Assembly: GCA_964387775.1 (NCBI GenBank)
Contig: CAYLZO010000119.1
Location: 1-15,767, forward strand
Direction: 5' to 3'
Origin: CAYLZO01 sp964387775
GTDB lineage: Bacteria > Chloroflexota > Anaerolineae > JAAYZQ01
DNA length: 15,767 nt
Positions within the stretch are counted from its first letter, which is position 1. Every line of letters begins with the position of its first letter. This document shows positions 7,358 through 15,186 of the stretch, piece after piece. Both the position numbers and the translations under genes were made by a program. Under the pieces are notes generated by a model. It was not told the DNA's origin. It did no database searches and saw nothing but the letters and a program-made list of their open reading frames with translations.

Positions 7358-9355
7358 ATGGCGGCTCAGGTGAGGGTGCAGACGAAGTGGGCTCAGGCAG
7401 CACTGGTACTGGTCTTGCTGCTGGCCTGGGCGCTGGGCCTGCACCAACTCGGCGTTGACAGCTTGTGGCTCGACGAGATCCTGACAGCTTCCACGGTCCA
7501 GGCGCGCAATGTGAATGGTGTTCTAGAATACCTCAAGCGATGGCCCGATGTGCGCCCTTTGCATTCTCTTCTAATGTATATGGTATGGCAGATTGGAGAG
7601 ACCGAATTCTGGCTACGTCTGCCCTCTGTGGGTTTTGGTCTTCTTAGCCTGGTCCTGACCTATCAGGTAGGCCGAATTCTACTGGGGCGGGCCGAGGCTG
7701 CCTGGGGCATCCTGTTGCTAGCAGTCTCACCCTTCCATCTACGCTACATGCAGGAAGCCCGCCCCTATACCCTGTTCCTGTGGCTGTCGCTGCTCTCCCT
7801 GCACCTGTTTCTCTGGGCCTGGCGCTCGGGCCGGTGGTGGCGGTGGGCAGCCTTTGCCCTGGTGTCGGCGCTCAACCTCTACACCCACTATTTTGCCGCC
7901 TTTATCCTGGCCGCCGAGTTGGGAGTGGGCGGAGTATTGCTTGGCCAGGACCTGGGTAAACGAAATCTGCAACGAGAAAGACTGGTCGGCCTGGTGGCCA
8001 GCGTGGCTGCCATTGGATTGGCGATGCTGCCGTCGCTGCCGGCCATCATCCAATTCCCAGGCAAAGATCAGAATAATGACGTTCCGGCTCAGAGACTTAC
8101 CTGGTCAGGTCAGTTCCTGGTAGATACTATCAACCAGTTAGGGGTGGGCGTCAAGGCTGGCCCACACCTGACCCCCTACACCTGGCTCCTATTGGTTCTC
8201 TGCCTGGTCGGGCTGTTGGCCCTCGGTTGGCAAAAGCGCTGGAAGACGCTACTCTGGATCGTCCTGTGGACGGCGCTGCCCTTTCTCGTTCTGTCGCTGG
8301 TTCCGAGCTGGCACGTGTTTCAAATTCGCTACGTCATCTTTGTGCTGCCGATCCTGCTGCTGGCGGCAGCGCGAGGGCTCGCGGTGCTTGTAGACGGGCT
8401 GGCCCATCTCCTGCGATCGGTGCCTAATAGCCGGCCGCTGGCGACCGGGCTGCTAACTTTTGGCGTGCTGGCATTGAGCATCGCGCCACTCCAGTCGTGG
8501 TATGCCCGCCAGAAACAGCCTTGGCGCGAGTTGGCTGCGCTGCTGAACACTTACGCTACGCCAGGGGATGTCGTTATCACTGAACCCAGCTGGTTCGTCA
8601 ACTGTTTGCGCTACTATGGCTACGAATTCGCGCACACCGTGAGCGGATCTGCCGAACGATTTGACGAACTGACTGCCGAGGCCCAGGCCGTGTGGTACAT
8701 CCGCCAAAACCCCCCTGGGTCCGTAGCCGATCCCACTGGCCGAATTCAGCAACGGGTGGATCAGTCCAGCTACCAACTCCTCATGCAGGGCGATGTGAAA
8801 GAGGGTTGGATCAACGTCTACTACCGGCCTTCTGGCAGTCTCACTCTGTCAGAAACGGTGCCCATGCTGCAAAGTTTTACTCGGCTCGATCAAAACAATG
8901 CCGAGCTTTGGCACCTCTTAGGTGAAGCCTACCGCGCCCAAGGCACCTTGGACCAAGCACGACTAGCCTATCAGCGAGCATGGCGCTTGGAGCCGGAGAA
9001 TCCCCGGCGCCTCGTCAACCTGGGGCGGGCGTACGCCGAGAGGGGCGACGTGACGCAGGGTATGACACTGGTCAACCAGGCCATCGAGATCAACCCGCAG
9101 ACGCCAGGGCATTATGTCGTACTGGGCGATTTGCTGGTACAAGATGGAGAAGTGCCAGCCGCGCTCGATGCTTACGATCGGGCTGCAACTCTGAACCCCG
9201 ACTACCGGTCGAATGCCTGGTACTATCTAAGGCTGGGACGAGCCTATCGCCGGGGCAAGCGATTCGACGAGGCTATCGCGGCTTATGAGCAAGCTTTGGC
9301 TTTGGATGAAACCAATGAGCAAGCAGCCCGCTGGCTGGAGGAACTGCGCCGGTGA
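7358..9355 (+). CDS. GT39/ArnT-like membrane glycosyltransferase with C-terminal TPR domain
   Basis: The protein has 665 residues. The first membrane helix (about 12-30) is followed by LGVDSLWLDE with Asp39-Glu40, the acidic pair in the first outer loop used by PMT/ArnT-type (GT-C) enzymes. YMQEARPYTLFLW further on is another hallmark of the PMT_2 group. Several hydrophobic helices run to about residue 385, then a soluble region with a Trp/Tyr-rich stretch. From about 514 to the end are four TPRs (LWHLLGEAYRAQGTLDQA, LVNLGRAYAERGD, YVVLGDLLVQDGE, YYLRLGRAYRRGK). The family transfers sugars from polyprenyl-phosphate donors on the outer membrane face. By analogy with ArnT the C-terminal part, including the TPRs, would be extracytoplasmic. 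The TPRs may dock a partner or the growing glycan (inference). Acceptor could be protein, lipid or glycan. Start set by GAGAGG at 7343-7348; 13 bases separate it from the previous stop. Confidence 0.88.
   Translation: MAAQVRVQTKWAQAALVLVLLLAWALGLHQLGVDSLWLDEILTASTVQARNVNGVLEYLKRWPDVRPLHSLLMYMVWQIGETEFWLRLPSVGFGLLSLVLTYQVGRILLGRAEAAWGILLLAVSPFHLRYMQEARPYTLFLWLSLLSLHLFLWAWRSGRWWRWAAFALVSALNLYTHYFAAFILAAELGVGGVLLGQDLGKRNLQRERLVGLVASVAAIGLAMLPSLPAIIQFPGKDQNNDVPAQRLTWSGQFLVDTINQLGVGVKAGPHLTPYTWLLLVLCLVGLLALGWQKRWKTLLWIVLWTALPFLVLSLVPSWHVFQIRYVIFVLPILLLAAARGLAVLVDGLAHLLRSVPNSRPLATGLLTFGVLALSIAPLQSWYARQKQPWRELAALLNTYATPGDVVITEPSWFVNCLRYYGYEFAHTVSGSAERFDELTAEAQAVWYIRQNPPGSVADPTGRIQQRVDQSSYQLLMQGDVKEGWINVYYRPSGSLTLSETVPMLQSFTRLDQNNAELWHLLGEAYRAQGTLDQARLAYQRAWRLEPENPRRLVNLGRAYAERGDVTQGMTLVNQAIEINPQTPGHYVVLGDLLVQDGEVPAALDAYDRAATLNPDYRSNAWYYLRLGRAYRRGKRFDEAIAAYEQALALDETNEQAARWLEELRR
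9337..9342 (+). promoter_or_regulatory. Ribosome binding site of the flippase gene (decides a GTG start)
   Basis: GGAGGA inside the end of the preceding gene, nine bases before GTG 9352, is the strongest Shine-Dalgarno match in the window. It supports the non-ATG start, which overlaps the previous TGA as GTGA. Confidence 0.75.
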
Positions 9356-10947
9356 CAAAGCAGAAAGACTTGTGCGTGCTTCCGGCCGAAGAGCCGTTGC
9401 CCCAGACATTGCACCCGACTGGAACACTGGCAACGGGCATTGTCGGCAGGGTCATCGGTGATGCGACGCTGGCGCTGTTGGGGGGCGTGGTCGGCCGCTT
9501 GCTGCTCTATGTTGCCCAGTTCATGCTGGCCCGTTGGCTGGGACCAGTCGATTTTGGCCTGTTCTCGTTGGCCCTTAGCGTCACGCAAGTAGCCAGTGTC
9601 GTTGCCGGCTTTGGGTTGTACCTGGCCGTGGTGCGTTTTACGGCAATCTATGCCGGAGAGGACACGGCCAACCGGGCCTGGAACTTGTTGATCTGGGCCG
9701 GTCGCATTGTCGGGACGGCCAGCGGCCTGGCTGCCCTGACGATGCTCGCCTGGCCGGCGGCCTGGGCTGGCTTGTTGCGCGAAGCGGACCTGGCCCGCGT
9801 GCTGCCGATCATGGGCGCAGCCTTGCCAGCACTGACGTTGACGCGCCTGGTGGCGTCGAGTCTCAACGGCCTGGGGCGGGCGCGCCTGCGGTCGGTAATC
9901 GAGAGCGCACTACCCTCACTCCTATTCCTGGCCGGCATTATCGTTTTACAGGTGTCGCAGCGCTTGGACCTGCGGACCACGGCCGGCGCTCACCTATTGT
10001 CTTGGTTGATGGCAGCGGTGAGCGGCGGGTGGCTTGTCCGGCGGCGGCTGCGCCTGCCCGGCCAGTCAGATGCAGCCATCGATCGCACGCGAATCGTCCG
10101 CTTTGCCCTGCCGGCCTGGGCCTCAGCCATCCTAAACCAGGTCTCGCAACGCTTGGACATCCTGCTGGCCGGTTTTTTGCTAGGTGGCGCTGACCTGGGG
10201 GTCTATTCGGCCGCTTCGTTGGTGATAGTGGCCATGAGCTTTGTGATGACGGCTTTCAACATGGCAGCCGCGCCCTCCTTTGCTAATTGGCACGGGGGCG
10301 ACAATCGTGAGATGGTGCGGCTCTACCGCGATGGGACCCGCTTGTTGCTCACCTTTGGTCTTGTGGTGGGACTGATCCTGATCTTGGGTGCGAGCGAGTT
10401 GATGCACCTCCTGGGTGACGAGTTTGAGGTGGGGCAGGTGGTGCTGGTTGTCTTGGTCTTGGGCCAGCTCGCCAACCTGAGTGTAGGCTCGGCTGGCACC
10501 ATCTTGGTGATGACCGATCATCAAAAGATCGAGTTGAGTCTGCTGTTCGGCTCCATCTCCCTCAACGTAGTCGTGGCCACCTGTACGGTGCCAGCACTGG
10601 GGCTGGTCGGCTTGGCCCTGGCGGCGGCCCTTGCGACGGTGGCGTTGAATCTGGCCCGGCTGGCGGCCGTCTATGTGGTCCTGGGCGTCCATCCCTACCA
10701 CATCTCCTACGCCAAACCGCTGACAGCAGCCGTTGTTGCCGGTGGCGCTGGCCTTGGCGCCAGGCTGCTGGCCCGAACCTGGAACCTGCCCGACTTTTTG
10801 GGCCTGATCTTCCTGACTACAATCCTGGCCGTCGTTCACTTGCTTGCTCTGAGTCTCCTGGGCCTGGAGCGCGCCGAGCGTGATATCCTGGCCAGTGGGT
10901 GGCGACGCCTGACAGGCTGGACAAACCTATCGAGGAAAAAAACATGA
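9352..10947 (+). CDS. Wzx-like oligosaccharide flippase (MOP/polysaccharide biosynthesis family)
   Basis: The protein has 531 residues, close to the usual size of the family, and is hydrophobic throughout with roughly a dozen or more membrane helices. After about 35 polar residues the first repeat reads AQFMLARWLGPVDFGLFSLALS and GFGLYLAVVRFTA, a typical Wzx/Polysacc_synt N-terminal pattern. The second half repeats the theme (VSQRLDILLAGFLLGGADLGVYSAA). The role is to flip undecaprenyl-linked repeat units from the inner to the outer leaflet for the polymerase encoded downstream. GTG start with a strong GGAGGA nine bases upstream; its first codons overlap the GT39-TPR stop. Its own stop overlaps the start of the third phosphohydrolase, so production of the two is likely coupled. 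The last codons contain a run of seven A before the overlap. A MATE-type exporter of another substrate is less likely given the neighbours. Confidence 0.9.
   Translation: MTKQKDLCVLPAEEPLPQTLHPTGTLATGIVGRVIGDATLALLGGVVGRLLLYVAQFMLARWLGPVDFGLFSLALSVTQVASVVAGFGLYLAVVRFTAIYAGEDTANRAWNLLIWAGRIVGTASGLAALTMLAWPAAWAGLLREADLARVLPIMGAALPALTLTRLVASSLNGLGRARLRSVIESALPSLLFLAGIIVLQVSQRLDLRTTAGAHLLSWLMAAVSGGWLVRRRLRLPGQSDAAIDRTRIVRFALPAWASAILNQVSQRLDILLAGFLLGGADLGVYSAASLVIVAMSFVMTAFNMAAAPSFANWHGGDNREMVRLYRDGTRLLLTFGLVVGLILILGASELMHLLGDEFEVGQVVLVVLVLGQLANLSVGSAGTILVMTDHQKIELSLLFGSISLNVVVATCTVPALGLVGLALAAALATVALNLARLAAVYVVLGVHPYHISYAKPLTAAVVAGGAGLGARLLARTWNLPDFLGLIFLTTILAVVHLLALSLLGLERAERDILASGWRRLTGWTNLSRKKT
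10932..10935 (+). promoter_or_regulatory. Ribosome binding site of phosphohydrolase paralogue C
   Basis: GAGG within the last codons of the flippase gene, followed by a run of seven A and C, sits eight bases before ATG 10944. It supports that start over the in-frame upstream GTG at 10899. Confidence 0.65.
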
Positions 10948-12587
10948 CTGAACTGAAACAGAAACGAGTATTGCTCCTAGGACTCGACGGCGTAACCTGG
11001 CGACTCTTGGAGCCGATGATGGACAAGGGGTGGCTGCCCAACCTGGCCCGGCTGCGGGCGGCGGGCGCCTGGGGCGAGCTGGAATCCACCATTCCACCAG
11101 TGACGGCCGCGGCCTGGACTACATTCCAGACTGGTGTATTACCGGGAAAGCATGGCACTGTGGACTTTAATGTCTATACGGGTGAGAGTTACCGCACCCA
11201 TCCGACCAGCTCTACCGATGTGCCATTCCCAACTTTGTGGGAGAAACTAAGCGAAGCCGGTCAGAAGGTAGTGACGGTCAACGTGCCGGTCACCTACCCG
11301 CCTCGGGCCATCAATGGCTACACGGTGGCAGGCATGCTGACGCCCAATTTGGAAACGGAGTTTACCTATCCTCCTGAACTCTCTGACGAGATCCGCCAGT
11401 GCTTTCCTGATTATACTATCCTGACCCCCCAGACTATGTTCAATACTTCGAATCTTGAAGAGTTTATCGCTCGCTGCGTTGAAACTGAACAGGAGCGGGC
11501 CCGGATATTTGCTTATCTGTTGCAGGACAAATGTCCCGATTGGGACGTGGCCATGTTTCACATTCAGGAACTCGACGTCATCCAGCACGCGGTCTACTGG
11601 TGGCTGGATGAGGGAAGCCCTCACTTTGACCCCAAGCAATACTCGGTAGCCGCCCGTGCCTACCAGGCCGTAGATGGAATACTGGGCCAGATTGCTGAAT
11701 TGCTCACAGATGACACGTTGCTTATTGTGCTTTCAGACCATGGCCACGGACCGATCTATCGTACAGTCAATATCAATAGTCTTTTGGCCCGCGAGGGACT
11801 GGTGGCCTTCAACCGCAGCCGATCAGGCAACTTGTTGCGCCGAGCCATCGGCCTGGCGTTGAGGCTGGATCGCTGGAACCTGAACCGGAAACTGGGCCGG
11901 CAGCGACGGCGAAAACTGGTGGATCGGCTTAACCAGCAGGTAGCCGTCGACTGGTCGCATACCAAAGCGTTCATGATCAACGGCTGGGTGTGGGCCAATA
12001 TCTATATCAATGTCGAAGATCGAGACCCCCAAGGAATCGTGAAATCGGATAATGAATACCAGCAGGTCCGACGCCAGTTGGCCGATATTCTGACTGACTT
12101 GCATGATCCAGAAACCGGCCAGCCGGTCATCGAGAGGATACTGTTTCGCGAGGAGGCCTTTCCGGGTGCTGATGGCCCTTTCCCCGATCTGATTGGTGTC
12201 CCGGCTATGGGGTACGAGTTTAGCTCATCTTTTTATCAGGACGCTAACGAGATCTTCTGGTCGAATCGGATGAAGCGCGATCACACCGGTTCGCATACCC
12301 TGGATGGTATTCTGATCGCCGCCGGGCCGGCCGTCCAGCCTGGCCCAGTTTCGGGGGCGCGACTAGTGGATCTTTTCCCGACTATTCTGGCTTGGCTTGG
12401 GCTGCCCATTCCAGCTTATTGTGATGGACAAGTATTGAACGGTGCCTTTGCTCACGACCTAGCGCCTGTCGTACAGTTGGGGAAAGAAAGTGAGCTTGCG
12501 GAGACGGCATCCAAGAAGAATGGTGCCTACTCTGAGGCAGAGACTGCCGAGATTGAGGACCGGTTGCGGGCACTGGGGTACATGTAG
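10944..12587 (+). CDS. Alkaline-phosphatase-superfamily phosphohydrolase, paralogue C
   Basis: The protein has 547 residues and no export signal. It is the third COG3379-type member in the window. Key residues are Asp15 (GLDG), Thr54 in PPVTAAAW as presumed nucleophile, Asp265-His266 (SDHG), the VDWSHTKAFMING block with NIYINVEDRDPQGIV, and the late metal-site His in GSHTLDG. The tail ends RLRALGYM. It differs from paralogues A and B by having Thr rather than Ser as nucleophile and by a longer spacing between the later motifs. Over a 36-residue stretch it shares 17 identities with A, while A and B share 21, so it is the most divergent of the three. Its sequence is clearly less GC-rich than A and B. 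It lies between the flippase and a glycosyltransferase, coupled to both (ATGA before, TAGATG after). This points to a job in glycan precursor handling, substrate unknown. Confidence 0.92.
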   Translation: MTELKQKRVLLLGLDGVTWRLLEPMMDKGWLPNLARLRAAGAWGELESTIPPVTAAAWTTFQTGVLPGKHGTVDFNVYTGESYRTHPTSSTDVPFPTLWEKLSEAGQKVVTVNVPVTYPPRAINGYTVAGMLTPNLETEFTYPPELSDEIRQCFPDYTILTPQTMFNTSNLEEFIARCVETEQERARIFAYLLQDKCPDWDVAMFHIQELDVIQHAVYWWLDEGSPHFDPKQYSVAARAYQAVDGILGQIAELLTDDTLLIVLSDHGHGPIYRTVNINSLLAREGLVAFNRSRSGNLLRRAIGLALRLDRWNLNRKLGRQRRRKLVDRLNQQVAVDWSHTKAFMINGWVWANIYINVEDRDPQGIVKSDNEYQQVRRQLADILTDLHDPETGQPVIERILFREEAFPGADGPFPDLIGVPAMGYEFSSSFYQDANEIFWSNRMKRDHTGSHTLDGILIAAGPAVQPGPVSGARLVDLFPTILAWLGLPIPAYCDGQVLNGAFAHDLAPVVQLGKESELAETASKKNGAYSEAETAEIEDRLRALGYM

Positions 12588-13727
12588 ATGCCACGGCGGT
12601 TTGAACACTCGGTGGTGATTCTGGCTGCCATCGAGTGGGACTTTACCTGGCAGCGGCATCAGGCCCTGGCCTGTGAATTGGCCAGACAGAGCACAGGCGT
12701 CGTGTTCGTCGAGAGCCTGCCCAAGCGGCTACCCAAGCTCGGTGAGATGGGGCGGATTGCCAGGCGGCTGGTCCGTTCCTGGTCGGGGCCAAGAGGCACT
12801 GTCAAGGTCAGGCAGCAGCGAGTACCGAACCTGACACTGCTGTCACCGGTCGCATTGCCCGCGGTGTGGAGCGGCTTTCACTGGATTAACCGCGTGCTCT
12901 TTTTGCCGAGGCTGGCCGCCAGGATTCGGCGTCTGATCGGGCCGTTGCCTATCGTGCTCAACTACCTACCTACTCAAAGCGCGCTAGATCTATGTGCTTT
13001 GCTGAAGCCCGCCTTTCTAGTTTATGACTATACCGACCGTCGTCAGGGCGACCCCCGACTTCCGACCTCTCTATTGGCATCACACCAGGCTATGCTCGAT
13101 GCTGCAGACCTGGTCGTTTCCCCTTCGTCATTTCTGGCTGCTGAAGCTGCTCAAGCCAGTGAGACGCCAACTGAGATCGTACCTCATGGCGTCGACTTCG
13201 ACCTATTCTACCAACTTGACCGGGGGCAACCTACCACTTGCGTACAGCGCATTGGCTACTTTGGTGGAATCGGCCCCTTTCTTGACTACGATCTACTACA
13301 GGTGCTTGGCGAGTCGTTTGAGCTACTGTTGGTGGGGCCGGTACGAGGCAATTTGCCACCGTTGAAGAACTGCACTCTCCGCCCTTTAGTGCCACATACA
13401 CAGGTCGTAGACGAGATTGCGTCGTGCGATGCTTTTGTCTTGCCGTACAAAATAGACGCCTATGCGCAGGGAATCAGCCCCATCAAGCTGCTGGAGTGTT
13501 TTGCTACCGGGCGGCCAGTGGTGGGCACTGCCATTCCTGCCTTGAAGCCACACCAAGACAAGATGATCATTGTCAAGGACGGGGTGCAGGCCACGGAGTG
13601 CCTGCTACATCTGGAACAGTACGAGGATGAAGATAAGCGTCGGTTGCGGTTGGCCGTAGCGCGTGAAAATAGTTGGCACCGGGCAACAGATCAATTGCTG
13701 GCTGAGATCCAGCAATTGATGCAGTAG
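12588..13727 (+). CDS. GT-B glycosyltransferase, TuaH-like / group 1
   Basis: The protein has 379 residues. The N-terminal half starts with HSVVILAAIEWDFTWQRHQ, resembling the opening of TuaH-type transferases (WDFTWQRHQ, then a search for lipid-linked acceptors). The middle carries YDYTDRR and ADLVVSPSSFLA. Then come EIVPHGVDFDLF with His200-Gly201-Val202-Asp203, IGYFGGIG at the start of the second Rossmann domain, and the donor-binding motif GISPIKLLECFATGRPVV with Lys300 and Glu303. No membrane segment; it is expected at the inner membrane face using a nucleotide-sugar donor. ATG follows the stop of paralogue C with no gap, and only a weak GGGG nine bases upstream is seen, so translation is probably coupled. 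Specific sugar not predictable. Confidence 0.88.
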   Translation: MPRRFEHSVVILAAIEWDFTWQRHQALACELARQSTGVVFVESLPKRLPKLGEMGRIARRLVRSWSGPRGTVKVRQQRVPNLTLLSPVALPAVWSGFHWINRVLFLPRLAARIRRLIGPLPIVLNYLPTQSALDLCALLKPAFLVYDYTDRRQGDPRLPTSLLASHQAMLDAADLVVSPSSFLAAEAAQASETPTEIVPHGVDFDLFYQLDRGQPTTCVQRIGYFGGIGPFLDYDLLQVLGESFELLLVGPVRGNLPPLKNCTLRPLVPHTQVVDEIASCDAFVLPYKIDAYAQGISPIKLLECFATGRPVVGTAIPALKPHQDKMIIVKDGVQATECLLHLEQYEDEDKRRLRLAVARENSWHRATDQLLAEIQQLMQ

Positions 13728-13734
13728 AGGGCCA

Positions 13735-15186
13735 ATGTCTGGTGAGATCAATACCTTGCAGGTGGATAAGGCAGCGACATCAGTGAGCTCCCGGGCACGC
13801 AGTTCATTCAAGTTGCCTATTCCCTGGCTGACGACTTCGCTGCTGCACGACGTTCGGCTCTATTTTCTGTTACAGCCACTCCTCTGGATCGCTGGGATAG
13901 AGCAGCTCGCGCCAGCGGGGCTCGTGCCGTGGATTCTGCTCAAACGCCTATGGCTCAATCCCCGATTGCGCATCCCACGTCCGTTGTGGCCTGCCATTCT
14001 GCTCCTTGTTTGGCAAGCAGCTCACATCCTGACGGTTCCCCAGGACGAGATCGATCTCTTTATCAAGGGCTTAGGAACGACGCTAGCTCTGGTCTGCCTG
14101 GTGATCGTTACCTATCATGTAGCCAGCACACCGCCGCGCTGGTGCCAGATCCTGACCGCTGTCGAATGGTTTGGGGCTATTACTGGCTTTTTGGGTCTGC
14201 TTTTCATCGCTGGCGCATGGAAAGGCGAGTTCCATTCGCTTTTCCGACTGATCTTGCCTGACGGGTTTGTTTCAGGATCGCATTTTTTTTCCACCATCAG
14301 TGTCCGAAGCCTAGGATTCTGGGAATCGGCTGTGGGCTACCAGCGGGTGCGCGCTACCTTTTGGCACCCAAGCAGCTATGCTTCAGTGCTGCTGGTATTC
14401 TTTGCCGTCCAGTGGTTCCAGTTCCGACAAGGTTCGCGCCGATTGCGCCTGGCTCGGCTGGGCATGCTAGGTGTGACACTGATCAACTTACTCTTTACGT
14501 TTTCGCGGACGACCTACGTTTCGTTTGCGGTGCTGATTGGGTTATTGTGGTGGTTGACCGGCAGGAGTGCCCGCTCGCGCTTGCAGAAGATTGGCACATT
14601 GAGCCTGGCAACAGCCCTGGTGCTGATCTACGTTCTGACCGCGCTCATGCTCCAGGAAGCGATTTCGTTCGATCTACTCTACGATGCGATCTACGAGTTC
14701 CGGCCCTTCAGCCTCCAGGTCCGCACCCAGATCTATGAGGTGACCTGGCGATTGGTCCAACAGAGGCCGATCTGGGGCTGGGGCACTCTAGTCGAAATCG
14801 AGAACCTGCCTTCTTATTTTTCGGCCGGCAGCCACAGCGACTACCTTAGTGTGCTCTTTCAATTGGGCATACCTGGGCTGTTTCTCTACCTTGGATTCTT
14901 GGGCGGTGTATGGTATACTCTGGTACGAGGATGGCGCATGGCGCGGCGGCGGTGGGCCCGACACTTTTTTGAAGTTTCGATGGCCTTGATGCTAGCTATC
15001 AATATGCGGCAGTTCACTTCCGGTTTATTGTGGGATGTGTACGTCGCCAGCACAATCTGGACCGTGTGGGGGGCAGCTTTGGCGCTGTATCCGATGGAGC
15101 GCTCGTGGATCAGGATCCAATGGTCGAAAACGACGACACCCGTCGAATTGCACTCAAGAGATGACGGACAAGGCAGAAGCGGCTAA
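13735..15186 (+). CDS. Wzy/O-antigen-ligase-like membrane polymerase
   Basis: The protein has 483 residues and is strongly hydrophobic with about ten membrane helices. The Wzy_C-like signatures are visible: RATFWHPSSYA (Arg206, His211), LFTFSRTTYVSFAVL with Arg258, then the outer loop RPIWGWGTLVEIE and SHSDYLSVLFQLGIPGLFLY with His367, matching the HN/HS...LG(I)PGL pattern of O-antigen ligase and polymerase enzymes. It would polymerise lipid-linked repeat units, or transfer the finished chain to an acceptor, on the outer membrane face. Start at ATG 13735, with GAGGG at 13727-13731 overlapping the previous stop codon; the spacer is short. The 3' end overlaps the next gene by 26 bases if the chosen start there is right. 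A run of eight T at 14283-14290 lies inside the gene. Ligase versus polymerase cannot be separated from sequence alone. Confidence 0.85.
   Translation: MSGEINTLQVDKAATSVSSRARSSFKLPIPWLTTSLLHDVRLYFLLQPLLWIAGIEQLAPAGLVPWILLKRLWLNPRLRIPRPLWPAILLLVWQAAHILTVPQDEIDLFIKGLGTTLALVCLVIVTYHVASTPPRWCQILTAVEWFGAITGFLGLLFIAGAWKGEFHSLFRLILPDGFVSGSHFFSTISVRSLGFWESAVGYQRVRATFWHPSSYASVLLVFFAVQWFQFRQGSRRLRLARLGMLGVTLINLLFTFSRTTYVSFAVLIGLLWWLTGRSARSRLQKIGTLSLATALVLIYVLTALMLQEAISFDLLYDAIYEFRPFSLQVRTQIYEVTWRLVQQRPIWGWGTLVEIENLPSYFSAGSHSDYLSVLFQLGIPGLFLYLGFLGGVWYTLVRGWRMARRRWARHFFEVSMALMLAINMRQFTSGLLWDVYVASTIWTVWGAALALYPMERSWIRIQWSKTTTPVELHSRDDGQGRSG

Noticed and set aside
10899..10943. Upstream GTG start for paralogue C
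   Set aside because: It would add 15 residues not seen in paralogue B and overlap the flippase by 49 bases. ATG 10944 has GAGG at good spacing and the typical ATGA overlap.
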